From positions 1 to 64,000 of the forward strand of contig JAKIUQ010000011.1 of the NCBI GenBank assembly GCA_021647465.1: 64,000 bases of DNA. The letters are read 5' to 3'. Source of the DNA: Emcibacter sp. (GTDB lineage: Bacteria > Pseudomonadota > Alphaproteobacteria > Sphingomonadales > Emcibacteraceae). The translations under genes were made by a program, and so were the position numbers. The notes below the pieces were generated by a model, which was not told where the DNA came from, did no database searches, and worked only from the letters and a program-made list of their open reading frames with translations. Each line of letters starts with the position of its first letter. Position 1 is the first letter of the stretch. Shown in pieces: positions 7,560 through 15,481 of this stretch.

Positions 7560-8318
7560 CTACAACCTTACTGGTATATTGACCTTGTTCATATATTGTT
7601 TCGCCTCTGCAATGGTATATTCGCCAAAGTGAAAGATCGACGCCGCCAGAACCGCGCTGGCATGGCCGTCCCGCACGCCCTCCACCAGATGTTCCAGGGT
7701 GCCGACCCCTCCGGATGCAATCACGGGAATGGATACACTATCGGCGATGGCCCGGGTCAGTTCAATGTTAAATCCCGCCTTTGTCCCATCCCGATCCATG
7801 GAGGTCAGTAAAATCTCGCCCGCGCCATATTCGGCGACCTGCCGCGCATAGGCCACCGCGTCAATGCCCGTGGCCTCTCTGCCGCCGTGGGTGAAGACTT
7901 CGTAACTATTAGGGCCAACCGACTTGGCATCAATGGCCACCACAATACATTGGGCGCCGAATTTTTCCGCCAGCTCCCGCACAAGCTCTGGCCGTTTCAC
8001 CGCCGCCGTCATGACCGAGACTTTGTCGGCTCCTGCCAAAAGCAAGGCCCGAACATCATCCGCGCTGCGCACCCCGCCGCCGACGGTGAGCGGCATGAAA
8101 CATTTCTCGGCGGTTTGCCGCACCACATCAAGGATAATCCCCCGATCATCGCTTGAGGCGGTGATATCCAGAAAACAAAGTTCGTCCGCGCCCGCCTGAT
8201 CATAAAGAATGGCCTGTTCAACAGGATCGCCCGCATCTTTAAGGCCCACAAAATTAACCCCCTTGACCACACGGCCATCCTTCACATCAAGGCAGGGTAT
8301 GATCCGCGTTTTAAGCAT
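7560..8318 (-). CDS. hisF: Imidazole glycerol phosphate synthase cyclase subunit
   Basis: 252 aa (beta/alpha)8 barrel. With HisH it converts PRFAR plus ammonia to imidazole glycerol phosphate and AICAR. Catalytic Asp11 lies in IPCLDVKDGRVVKG and the second Asp in VVVAIDAKS. Phosphate-binding loops TVGGGVRSADD and ASGGVG are present. Overlaps the end of hisA by 8 nt, indicating translational coupling. Confidence 0.97.
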   Translation of the reverse strand: MLKTRIIPCLDVKDGRVVKGVNFVGLKDAGDPVEQAILYDQAGADELCFLDITASSDDRGIILDVVRQTAEKCFMPLTVGGGVRSADDVRALLLAGADKVSVMTAAVKRPELVRELAEKFGAQCIVVAIDAKSVGPNSYEVFTHGGREATGIDAVAYARQVAEYGAGEILLTSMDRDGTKAGFNIELTRAIADSVSIPVIASGGVGTLEHLVEGVRDGHASAVLAASIFHFGEYTIAEAKQYMNKVNIPVRL

Positions 8319-9057
8319 CGCGCGGGCCTTTCAAGAGCGCAATGGCCTCGGCAATATCCAGACTGCCGTCATATAAGGCCCGCCCGGATATGGCGCCTTC
8401 GAGTTTAACGCTCTGCTGATCTGCGGCCTGTTTCAGCTTTGCCAGATCATCAAGGCTGGACACGCCGCCGGACGCAATCACCGGAATAGACAAGGCGCGG
8501 GCCAGATCAACGGTGCCGGTCACATTGACCCCTTCCATGGTGCCGTCCCGATCAATATCGGTATAGATGATTGCCGAGATCCCGGCGTCTTCAAATTTCC
8601 GGCCCAGATCAACCGCCGTCATATCCGATGTCTCTGCCCAGCCTTCAACGGCAACCATGCCGGCGCGGGCATCAATGCCGACCGCTACATGGCCGGCGAA
8701 TTCCTTTGCCGCCTCAAAGACCAATTTGGGATTACGCAGCGCCGCCGTGCCCAGAATAACGCGGCTGATGCCTTTATCTATCCATGCCTCAATGGTTTCA
8801 AGGTCTCTGATGCCGCCGCCAAGCTGCACGGGCACATCAATCTTTGCCAATATGTCATCCACCGCAGCGCCGTTGACCGGCTGGCCCGCGAAAGCGCCGT
8901 TCAGATCCACCAGATGCAGCCATGCGCATCCGGCATTCTGGAATTGCAGGGCCTGATCTGCCGGGCTGTCATTAAAGACCGTGACCTTAGCCATGTCCCC
9001 TTTAAACAAGCGTACGCATTGGCCGTCTTTTAAGTCTATGGCCGGAAATAATAACAT
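8311..9057 (-). CDS. hisA: ProFAR isomerase
   Basis: 248 aa (beta/alpha)8 barrel that isomerises ProFAR to PRFAR. Catalytic Asp8 is in FPAIDLKDGQCVRL and the second Asp in VGIDARAG; the phosphate loop QLGGGIRDLETI is seen. Its start codon directly follows the stop of the GNAT gene and its end overlaps hisF. Usual length and no defects. Confidence 0.97.
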   Translation of the reverse strand: MLLFPAIDLKDGQCVRLFKGDMAKVTVFNDSPADQALQFQNAGCAWLHLVDLNGAFAGQPVNGAAVDDILAKIDVPVQLGGGIRDLETIEAWIDKGISRVILGTAALRNPKLVFEAAKEFAGHVAVGIDARAGMVAVEGWAETSDMTAVDLGRKFEDAGISAIIYTDIDRDGTMEGVNVTGTVDLARALSIPVIASGGVSSLDDLAKLKQAADQQSVKLEGAISGRALYDGSLDIAEAIALLKGPRDA

Positions 9058-9618
9058 CTAATCCAAATCCTTGGCGTAATAATAGCCTTCTAAAAATTGA
9101 TTATTCACATAGGCAAAACGTTTCTTCGTGCCCCATTTTTCCATGCCAAACCATTCACAAATCGATATGGCCGCGCGCTGATCAGACCGGACAGATATTT
9201 CAAGTGACCGGCACCCGTGAATGATGGCGTAATCCTGCACACGGCTGATCATTTCCTTGGCCAGGCCGTAATTTCTGGCCCAGGGCGCCAAGAAGAAATT
9301 GACTATTTCGCCCCGAAAGGCCCCGACTTCGTTGCTGGCGGGGGGGCGAAGCAGTTGGCAGGAGCCGGAAATCTGCCCATCCATTTTAGGCAGAAACAGC
9401 GTTCTCTCCCGCATCAAAATCACGCCTTTCCAATAATTCTCCAACGCTTTTTCTTCGGGGGCCGAGAGCCAGTTAAAACTTTCGCCAACAGAAATGGCTT
9501 CGCGCGTGACGTCGCAAAGCTGCATCAAATCCACATTGCTCAGGCTTTCCACAAGATCCACTTCGAGCCTTGGAGCCTGCTGGCCAAATGTGTCGTCCTT
9601 TATCTGGTCATCAGACAT
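9058..9618 (-). CDS. GNAT-family N-acetyltransferase inside the his operon
   Basis: 186 aa. GNAT fold with the acetyl-CoA pyrophosphate-binding segment ARNYGLAKEMI (R/QxxGxG/A type) preceded by a beta-strand (IVNFFLAPWA), then ISICEWFGMEKWG, the usual GNAT motif B. The substrate is unknown. It sits between hisH and hisA, abutting hisA directly, so it is expressed with histidine biosynthesis genes. Alphaproteobacteria often carry an extra unrelated gene inside this operon. Cytoplasmic; no evidence for a role in histidine synthesis itself. Confidence 0.8.
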   Translation of the reverse strand: MSDDQIKDDTFGQQAPRLEVDLVESLSNVDLMQLCDVTREAISVGESFNWLSAPEEKALENYWKGVILMRERTLFLPKMDGQISGSCQLLRPPASNEVGAFRGEIVNFFLAPWARNYGLAKEMISRVQDYAIIHGCRSLEISVRSDQRAAISICEWFGMEKWGTKKRFAYVNNQFLEGYYYAKDLD

Positions 9619-9649
9619 GGTCGTTATCCTATCGCTGCAATATTTATCT

Positions 9650-10303
9650 TTACGGATGCCATTGCAAGAAATTCCCTATTAACCGCAGGCCAACCTCCTG
9701 ACTTTTTTCCGGGTGGAACTGGGTGCCGACAATATTATCCCGCCCGATCATGGCCGGAATAGCCCCGCCATATTCTGACCACATCATGACATCATTCAAA
9801 TCACAGGTTTCATATTGGTAACTATGGACAAAATATACATGATCACCGTCCGAAATTCCCTTAAGAACCGGATGCGATCTATGCGGCTCTGCAATTTCCA
9901 ACTGGTTCCAGCCCATATGCGGTATTTTCAGTTTTTGATCTTCGGCGATATTTAACGGTTTAACATGGCCTTTGATCCAGTCCAGCCCCCCATGATCACC
10001 ATGCTCATGACCAACCGTTGCCATCAATTGCATCCCTACGCAGATACCCAGAAAAGGCCGGCCTTGTTTTATGACCGCCTGTTCCAGGGCCTCCACCATG
10101 CCGTCCAGCGCCCCAAGCCCCGACATGCAATCGCCAAAAGCGCCAACGCCGGGCAAGATGATATGATCCGCGCGGGCTATTTGATCCGGGCAAGAGGTTA
10201 TCTGTACCGTCACATCCAACCCGCGATCCTGCGCGCATCTTTGGGCGGCCTTTTCCGCGGATCTTAAATTTCCTGATCCGTAATCAATGATAGCGACAGA
10301 CAT
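9650..10303 (-). CDS. hisH: Imidazole glycerol phosphate synthase glutaminase subunit
   Basis: 217 aa class I glutamine amidotransferase that supplies ammonia to HisF. Oxyanion strand PGVGAFGDCM, nucleophile Cys88 in LGICVGMQLM and the His/Glu pair in TQFHPEKSQ are all visible. Lies 9 nt after hisB and 31 nt before the GNAT gene. Confidence 0.97.
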   Translation of the reverse strand: MSVAIIDYGSGNLRSAEKAAQRCAQDRGLDVTVQITSCPDQIARADHIILPGVGAFGDCMSGLGALDGMVEALEQAVIKQGRPFLGICVGMQLMATVGHEHGDHGGLDWIKGHVKPLNIAEDQKLKIPHMGWNQLEIAEPHRSHPVLKGISDGDHVYFVHSYQYETCDLNDVMMWSEYGGAIPAMIGRDNIVGTQFHPEKSQEVGLRLIGNFLQWHP

Positions 10304-10311
10304 ATTGTCCC

Positions 10312-10923
10312 CTATGACAAATCCGTTTTATCGCCAATCACCCCTTTGGTAGAGGGGATAGCATCGGCTTTGCGTGGGTCAATCTCAAGCGCCTCGCGCA
10401 ATGCACGGGCCAGAGCCTTATAACTGGATTCAATGATATGGTGATTATTCTCGCCGTATATATTTTCCATATGCAGCGTAATACCCGCGCCAAAGGCAAA
10501 GGCCCGAAACCATTCCTGAAATAATTCTGTATCCATATCGCCCAGCTTGTCACGGCTGAAATCCACCCGCCAAACCAGAAACGGGCGTCCCGAAATATCC
10601 ACAGCGGCCCGGGTCAGGCATTCATCCATGGGAATGATGGCATTGCCGTAACGGGTAATGCCCCGCATTTCGCCCATGGCCTCTTTCATCGTTTGACCCA
10701 GAATAATGCCCACATCTTCAACGGTATGATGATAGTCAATATGCAAATCGCCCTTGGCCCGGATGGTCATATCAATCAGGCTGTGACGGGACAATTGTTC
10801 CATCATATGATCAAGGAATCCAATCCCTGTTTCCACATCATAGATACCCTGCCCATCCAGATTGACGGAAACACTTATTTCTGTTTCTTTGGTGGCGCGT
10901 TTGCAAGTGGCACGGCGCATCAT
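10312..10923 (-). CDS. hisB: Imidazoleglycerol-phosphate dehydratase
   Basis: Monofunctional dehydratase that converts imidazole glycerol phosphate to imidazole acetol phosphate. His-rich Mn-binding motifs GFLDHMMEQLSRHS, DYHHTVEDVG and NNHHIIESSYKAL are present. I chose the ATG at 10923 (or the adjacent one at 10920) because GGAG lies 3-6 nt upstream and the protein then starts at the conserved RRATCKRATKETEIS. The longer start at 10947 has no ribosome-binding site and adds an unconserved GQQLTEN leader. First gene of the his block, divergent from hslV. Confidence 0.93.
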   Translation of the reverse strand: MMRRATCKRATKETEISVSVNLDGQGIYDVETGIGFLDHMMEQLSRHSLIDMTIRAKGDLHIDYHHTVEDVGIILGQTMKEAMGEMRGITRYGNAIIPMDECLTRAAVDISGRPFLVWRVDFSRDKLGDMDTELFQEWFRAFAFGAGITLHMENIYGENNHHIIESSYKALARALREALEIDPRKADAIPSTKGVIGDKTDLS

Positions 10924-11075
10924 ATTCTCCGTTAATTGTTGGCCCATAATTCACTTTAGGGCAACATATAGCAGCAGCTCATTAAAAAACCAACAAAGCA
11001 ATGAAATTTTCATCGCAATAAAATGATGCCAGCCTTATGAGAAGGTGAGATAAATGAATATTTTTCTCCTTTCCT

Positions 11076-11104
11076 CTTGACCCTTACTCTATAATTCCCC
11101 AAAT
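11076..11104 (+). promoter_or_regulatory. Candidate heat-shock (RpoH) promoter of hslVU
   Basis: CTTGAC (11076-11081) and CCCCAAAT (11097-11104) are separated by 15 nt, close to the sigma-32 consensus CTTGAA-N13-15-CCCCATnT. The -10 element ends 32 nt before the hslV ATG. hslVU is a classic heat-shock operon, which supports the reading. Confidence 0.65.
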
Positions 11105-11136
11105 GAGAGACACAATATATAGAAAAGGCATACCCT

Positions 11137-11703
11137 ATGACACAAACCACAAAAGCCAACAACGGATCGGGATGGCGCGGCACCACAATCATAAGCGTGC
11201 GCAAGGGCGACAAGGTTGTCATTGCGGGCGACGGGCAGGTATCCCTTGGTGATACCGTGATCAAGGCCAATGCCCGTAAAGTGCGCCAATTGGGCGATGG
11301 CAGCGTGGTGGCGGGCTTTGCCGGCTCCACCGCTGATGCCTTTGCCTTGTTTGAACGGCTCGAAGGCAAGCTGGAACGTTACAATGGCCAATTGCTGCGG
11401 GCCTGTGTTGAAATGGCCAAGGATTGGCGCACGGATCGTTATCTGCGCCGATTGGAGGCCATGATGATCGTGGTTGACAAGGAAGTCAGCCTCGTGCTGA
11501 CCGGCAATGGTGACGTGCTGGAATCGGCCGATGGCATTCTCGCCATTGGTTCCGGCGGCAATTATGCGCTGGCCGCCGCCCGCGCCCTGATGGATCAGGA
11601 TCTTGATGCCGAACAAGTGGCGCGCCAAGCCATGAGCATCGCCGCAGATATCTGCGTTTATACCAATAATAATCTTACTGTTGAAATACTGGAAGCCCTA
11701 TGA
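11137..11703 (+). CDS. hslV: ATP-dependent protease subunit HslV
   Basis: 188 aa, Ntn-hydrolase peptidase subunit of the HslUV complex, which degrades misfolded proteins in the cytoplasm. After the propeptide is removed, the catalytic threonine is Thr16 in WRGTTIISVRKGD. SGGNYALAAARAL and GDGQVSLGDTVIK are family signatures. The 15-residue leader is longer than in enterobacteria but common in alphaproteobacteria. The stop overlaps the hslU start (ATGA). Confidence 0.97.
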   Translation: MTQTTKANNGSGWRGTTIISVRKGDKVVIAGDGQVSLGDTVIKANARKVRQLGDGSVVAGFAGSTADAFALFERLEGKLERYNGQLLRACVEMAKDWRTDRYLRRLEAMMIVVDKEVSLVLTGNGDVLESADGILAIGSGGNYALAAARALMDQDLDAEQVARQAMSIAADICVYTNNNLTVEILEAL

Positions 11704-13010
11704 CCGCCTTTTCCCCTCGTGAAATCGTCTCCGAACTGGATCGTTATATTATCGGCCAAAAAGATGCCAAGCGGGCGGTCGCCATTGCCCTGCGTAATCG
11801 TTGGCGCCGTCACCAGCTGGAAGACCAGATGAAAGAAGAAGTCCTGCCAAAGAATATTCTGATGATCGGCCCCACAGGTGTCGGTAAAACAGAAATTTCT
11901 AGGCGACTGGCCAAGCTCGCCAATGCACCCTTTGTCAAGGTGGAAGCCACCAAATTTACCGAGGTCGGCTATGTGGGCCGCGATGTAGAGCAAATCGTCC
12001 GCGACCTTGTGGAAATTGCCATCGGCATTGTGCGCGAAAAGAAACGCACTCAAGTGACCGCCAAGGCAGAACTTGGCGCGGAAGAACGTATTCTGGACGC
12101 GCTGGTTGGCCCAACGGCCACCGCAGAGACACGCCAGAAATTCCGTAAAATGCTGCGGGAAGGCCAGATGGATAACAAGGAAATCGAAGTCGATGTGACG
12201 GAAAATTCAGCATCCGGCATGCCATCCTTTGATATTCCGGGCATGCCCGGGGCCAGCATGGGTATGATTAACCTTGGTGATATCATGGGTAAGGCCATGG
12301 GCCCCAAAACGGAAAAAAAGAAAATGTCCGTGAAAGACGCTTTTAAAATTCTGGAATCCGATGAAAGAGACAAGCTCATCGATGAAGACAGTTTGATCAA
12401 AGAGGCGCTGCATATCACCGAACAATCGGGCATTGTCTTCCTTGATGAAATTGACAAGATCGCCGGACGCGAAGGCCGTAGCGGCGGCGAAGTCAGCCGC
12501 GAAGGGGTTCAGCGCGACCTGCTGCCTTTGATCGAAGGCTGCATCGTTTCCACCAAATATGGCCCCGTCAAAACCGACCATATTTTATTCATCGCTTCCG
12601 GCGCTTTCAGCATGTCCAAACCATCGGATCTGCTGCCGGAATTACAAGGCCGCCTGCCCATCCGGGTTGAGCTGCGCGCCCTGACCGAAGAAGACTTCAA
12701 ACATATTCTGACCGAGCCTGATTTCAGCCTGATCAAACAATATGTCGCCCTGCTCGCCACCGAAGAAGTGACCTTAAATTTCACCGATGATGGCATTGGC
12801 GCCATCGCCAAGCTGTCCGCAGAAATCAACCGCAGCGTTGAAAATATCGGCGCGCGGCGATTGCATACGGTTTTGGAGCGGGTCTTGGATAATATCAGTT
12901 TCGAAGCCACCGACAAATCCGGCGCAGAAGTCGTCATCGACGCCGCCTATGTCACCAAACATATCGGCGACCTGTCCGACACATCTGACTTGTCAAAGTT
13001 TATTTTGTAA
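11700..13010 (+). CDS. hslU: HslU AAA+ ATPase of HslUV protease
   Basis: 436 aa. Unfolds and translocates substrates into HslV. Walker A GPTGVGKT at residues 57-64, pore loop GYVGRD, a variable I-domain (roughly 110-240, with a Met/Gly-rich stretch), Walker B IVFLDEIDKI, the sensor region and the C-terminal DLSKFIL tail that docks into HslV. The start overlaps the hslV stop by 4 nt. Confidence 0.97.
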   Translation: MTAFSPREIVSELDRYIIGQKDAKRAVAIALRNRWRRHQLEDQMKEEVLPKNILMIGPTGVGKTEISRRLAKLANAPFVKVEATKFTEVGYVGRDVEQIVRDLVEIAIGIVREKKRTQVTAKAELGAEERILDALVGPTATAETRQKFRKMLREGQMDNKEIEVDVTENSASGMPSFDIPGMPGASMGMINLGDIMGKAMGPKTEKKKMSVKDAFKILESDERDKLIDEDSLIKEALHITEQSGIVFLDEIDKIAGREGRSGGEVSREGVQRDLLPLIEGCIVSTKYGPVKTDHILFIASGAFSMSKPSDLLPELQGRLPIRVELRALTEEDFKHILTEPDFSLIKQYVALLATEEVTLNFTDDGIGAIAKLSAEINRSVENIGARRLHTVLERVLDNISFEATDKSGAEVVIDAAYVTKHIGDLSDTSDLSKFIL

Positions 13011-13065
13011 GAAAAGTCCTAATTCATGATAAAGCAGCTTATGAAAACCGGCTCTCCTTAATAAA

Positions 13066-13106
13066 ATATTGCGCATATTACGTAATTTATGTATTATGCG
13101 CAATAT
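13066..13106. promoter_or_regulatory. Inverted-repeat operator upstream of phd-type antitoxin
   Basis: A perfect 12-bp inverted repeat: ATATTGCGCATA (13066-13077) and TATGCGCAATAT (13095-13106), with an AT-rich 17-nt centre that also contains TACGTAA. It ends 5 nt before the AAGGAG ribosome-binding site. Phd/YefM antitoxins autorepress by binding such palindromes, so this is the likely operator over the promoter. Confidence 0.75.
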
Positions 13107-13125
13107 ATATTAAGGAGAATTGACC

Positions 13126-13380
13126 ATGACCACAGTTACCGCTTCTGAATTTCAGAAAAATTTCGGAACTTTCAAGGAAGCCGCCCAGCGCGAGCCGGTT
13201 AAAATAACCAGTAACGGGCGGGAAAGTGTTGTGCTTATCTCTGCGGCATCCTTCGCCGAATATGAGCAATTCAAAAAACAGAAATATGCTAACGGTGGGG
13301 AGGTCACGGATGAATTTGAAAAAGACCTTGATCATTTCATGGAAGAACATAAGGCTGTCCTGGAAGGGCTTGCCAAGTGA
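13126..13380 (+). CDS. Phd/YefM-family antitoxin (orphan)
   Basis: 84 aa from the ATG at 13126, with AAGGAG 8 nt upstream; a TTG two codons earlier is less likely. The N-terminal half is the Phd/YefM DNA-binding fold (TASEFQKNFGTFKEAAQREPVKITSNGRE region, then VVLISAASFAEYEQF). The C-terminal acidic tail (TDEFEKDLDHFMEEHKAVLEGLAK) would normally wrap the toxin. No full-length toxin gene follows: the stop codon overlaps a GTG that opens only a 19-codon frame. Either the toxin was lost or this acts as a stand-alone regulator. Confidence 0.85.
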   Translation: MTTVTASEFQKNFGTFKEAAQREPVKITSNGRESVVLISAASFAEYEQFKKQKYANGGEVTDEFEKDLDHFMEEHKAVLEGLAK

Positions 13381-13436
13381 CTGATCGCTCTGAACCAAAC
13401 TGGCAGAATTTTATCGCCAAAACACATCCAGAATAG
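13377..13436 (+). pseudogene. 19-codon stub after antitoxin, possible toxin remnant
   Basis: GTGA overlap with the antitoxin stop (13377-13380), the usual coupling in toxin-antitoxin operons. The frame reads VTDRSEPNWQNFIAKTHPE and then TAG. Too short to classify; it could be the truncated start of a toxin gene deleted up to dusC. Confidence 0.3.
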
Positions 13437-13452
13437 AAAATCCGCGCCGCTC

Positions 13453-14397
13453 ATGAAAATTATTTTGGCCCCTATGGAGGGCGTGGTCGATTATGCCATG
13501 CGGGAATTGCTGACCCGATCGGGGCATTATGATCTGTGCATTACTGAATTTGTCCGCGTAGTTAATCAGGTCTATCGGCCCGCCTTTTTTCGCAAAATAT
13601 GCCCTGAACTGGATCAGGGCGGCATGACCCGTTCCGGCACGCCGGTGCGGGTGCAATTGCTTGGCCAGCATGCGGACTGGATGGCAGAAAATGCCGCCGT
13701 CGCCGCCCATCTTGGCTCTCGCGGCGTTGATATAAATTTCGGCTGTCCGGCCAAAACCGTCAACCGGCACCGGGGCGGGGCGGTTTTGCTGCAGGAACCT
13801 GAAACTTTATATAAAATCGTCAAGGCCGTACGCGAAGCCGTGCCCGATCATCAGCCGGTAAGCGCCAAAATGCGTCTGGGATATGCGACCGCCGACCTTG
13901 CCCTTGACTGCGCCCATGCCATTGAAAGCGGCGGCGCGAATATGCTCACCGTTCATGCCCGCACCAAAATGGAAGGGTACAAGCCCCCGGCCCATTGGCA
14001 TATCATCAATGATATTCGCCGCCATATCAGCATCCCCGTTGTGGCAAATGGGGATATCTGGTCGCGCGCCGATGCGGAAAGATGCCGCCGTCTTTCCGGC
14101 TGCGAGGATATTATGATCGGGCGCGGTGCCTTATGCCTGCCCAATCTGGTGTCGGTGATCAAAGTGGGTGCGGCGCCGATGCCCTGGAAAGAAGTCTGCG
14201 AGACATTGATCTTTTATGCCAATTTCGCGCGGGCGGCCTCTCAGCGCGGCTATTTGCCCAGCCGTATCAAACAATGGTTCAGCTATCTGAAACGGCACTA
14301 TCCAGAAGCCCAAATCCTGTTCGAAAAAATTAAACGCTTACGTCACCTTGATGAGATTATCACCATGATCAGGCATGATATTCGCACCAGACCTTGA
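13453..14397 (+). CDS. dusC: tRNA-dihydrouridine synthase, DusC type
   Basis: 314 aa FMN-dependent TIM-barrel enzyme that reduces uridine to dihydrouridine in the D-loop of tRNA (DusC acts on U16). FMN-binding LAPMEGVVDYAMR at the start; active-site Cys98 in INFGCPAKTVNRHRGG; SAKMRLGY, TVHARTK and VANGDIW follow in order. The DusC assignment rests on the GCPAKTVNRHRGGA variant of the motif and overall length. No close ribosome-binding site is obvious. Confidence 0.88.
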   Translation: MKIILAPMEGVVDYAMRELLTRSGHYDLCITEFVRVVNQVYRPAFFRKICPELDQGGMTRSGTPVRVQLLGQHADWMAENAAVAAHLGSRGVDINFGCPAKTVNRHRGGAVLLQEPETLYKIVKAVREAVPDHQPVSAKMRLGYATADLALDCAHAIESGGANMLTVHARTKMEGYKPPAHWHIINDIRRHISIPVVANGDIWSRADAERCRRLSGCEDIMIGRGALCLPNLVSVIKVGAAPMPWKEVCETLIFYANFARAASQRGYLPSRIKQWFSYLKRHYPEAQILFEKIKRLRHLDEIITMIRHDIRTRP

Positions 14398-14479
14398 AAC
14401 GGCATCTTTTATTTTATATATTGATTGAAACACATCATTACGCTCCGGATTTACGATTCGGCCCGCTGAAAGGAAGACG

Positions 14480-15481
14480 ATGACCAACTATGTCGTATCG
14501 GCCCTCTATCATTTTACAGAGCTTGCCGATTATCAGGAATTACGCCCAAAATACCATGAATTTCTCACTAAACATCACATTCGCGGCACTTTGCTTTTGG
14601 CACGGGAAGGCATCAATGGCACGGTTGCCGGCACGGCGGACGCCATAAAAGCGCTTCATGAATTTATCCGGTCGGACAAGAGGCTGCAAAATATCGTCAC
14701 CAAAGAATCTGCCGCCGCCGAGATGCCTTTTCACCGTACCAAGGTGCGCCTGAAAAAGGAAATCGTCACCATGGGCGTCGAAAATATTGACCCGCGCCAT
14801 ATTGTCGGCACCTATGTTAAACCGGCGGACTGGAATGATCTGATTGCGGATCCCGATGTGGTCGTGGTCGATACCCGCAATGATTATGAGGTCGGCATTG
14901 GCACGTTCAAAGGGGCGATAAATCCGCAAACCGGAACCTTTCGGGAATTCCCCGCTTTTGTCAAGGATCAGCTTTGCGGCAAGGAAGGTAAAAAAGTTGC
15001 GATGTATTGTACGGGCGGCATTCGCTGCGAAAAATCAACCGCCTATCTGAAACAGCAGGGCTTTGACGAGGTGTATCATCTGGAAGGCGGCATCCTGAAA
15101 TATCTCGAAGAAATACCCGAAGAGAATTCCCTTTGGCAGGGCGAATGTTTTGTTTTTGACAGCCGGGTATCTGTGAAACATAATCTGGCAGAAGGCAGTT
15201 ATGATCAGTGTTTTGCCTGCCGCATGCCCATCACGGAAATGGAAAAACAGGCCGAAAGTTACCGGCGCGGCGTGAGCTGCCCGCATTGTTATGACAGCCA
15301 TAGCAATGCGCAGAAACAACGTCATCTGGAACGGGAAAAACAAGTTACCCTCGCGCGGAAAAAAGGCCTGCCCCATATCGGAGAGGATGCGGCGAAAGTC
15401 ATTGAAAAACGCCGCGCCGATAAATATCTGAAAAAGGCGCAGCAACGGGAAATAGATCACGCCCCAGACTCTTCTTTATGA
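14480..15481 (+). CDS. trhO: tRNA uridine(34) hydroxylase, rhodanese-type
   Basis: 333 aa YceA/TrhO protein, responsible for oxygen-dependent 5-hydroxyuridine at the tRNA wobble position. An N-terminal acylphosphatase-like domain (LLAREGINGTVAGT) is followed by a rhodanese domain (VVVVDTRNDYEVGIGTFKGA) with Cys177 and Cys183 in MYCTGGIRCEKS. The C-terminal Cys-rich segment CFACRMPITEME...CPHCYD is typical for the family. Good ribosome-binding site (GAAAGGAAG). The stop overlaps selO by 4 nt. Confidence 0.93.
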   Translation: MTNYVVSALYHFTELADYQELRPKYHEFLTKHHIRGTLLLAREGINGTVAGTADAIKALHEFIRSDKRLQNIVTKESAAAEMPFHRTKVRLKKEIVTMGVENIDPRHIVGTYVKPADWNDLIADPDVVVVDTRNDYEVGIGTFKGAINPQTGTFREFPAFVKDQLCGKEGKKVAMYCTGGIRCEKSTAYLKQQGFDEVYHLEGGILKYLEEIPEENSLWQGECFVFDSRVSVKHNLAEGSYDQCFACRMPITEMEKQAESYRRGVSCPHCYDSHSNAQKQRHLEREKQVTLARKKGLPHIGEDAAKVIEKRRADKYLKKAQQREIDHAPDSSL

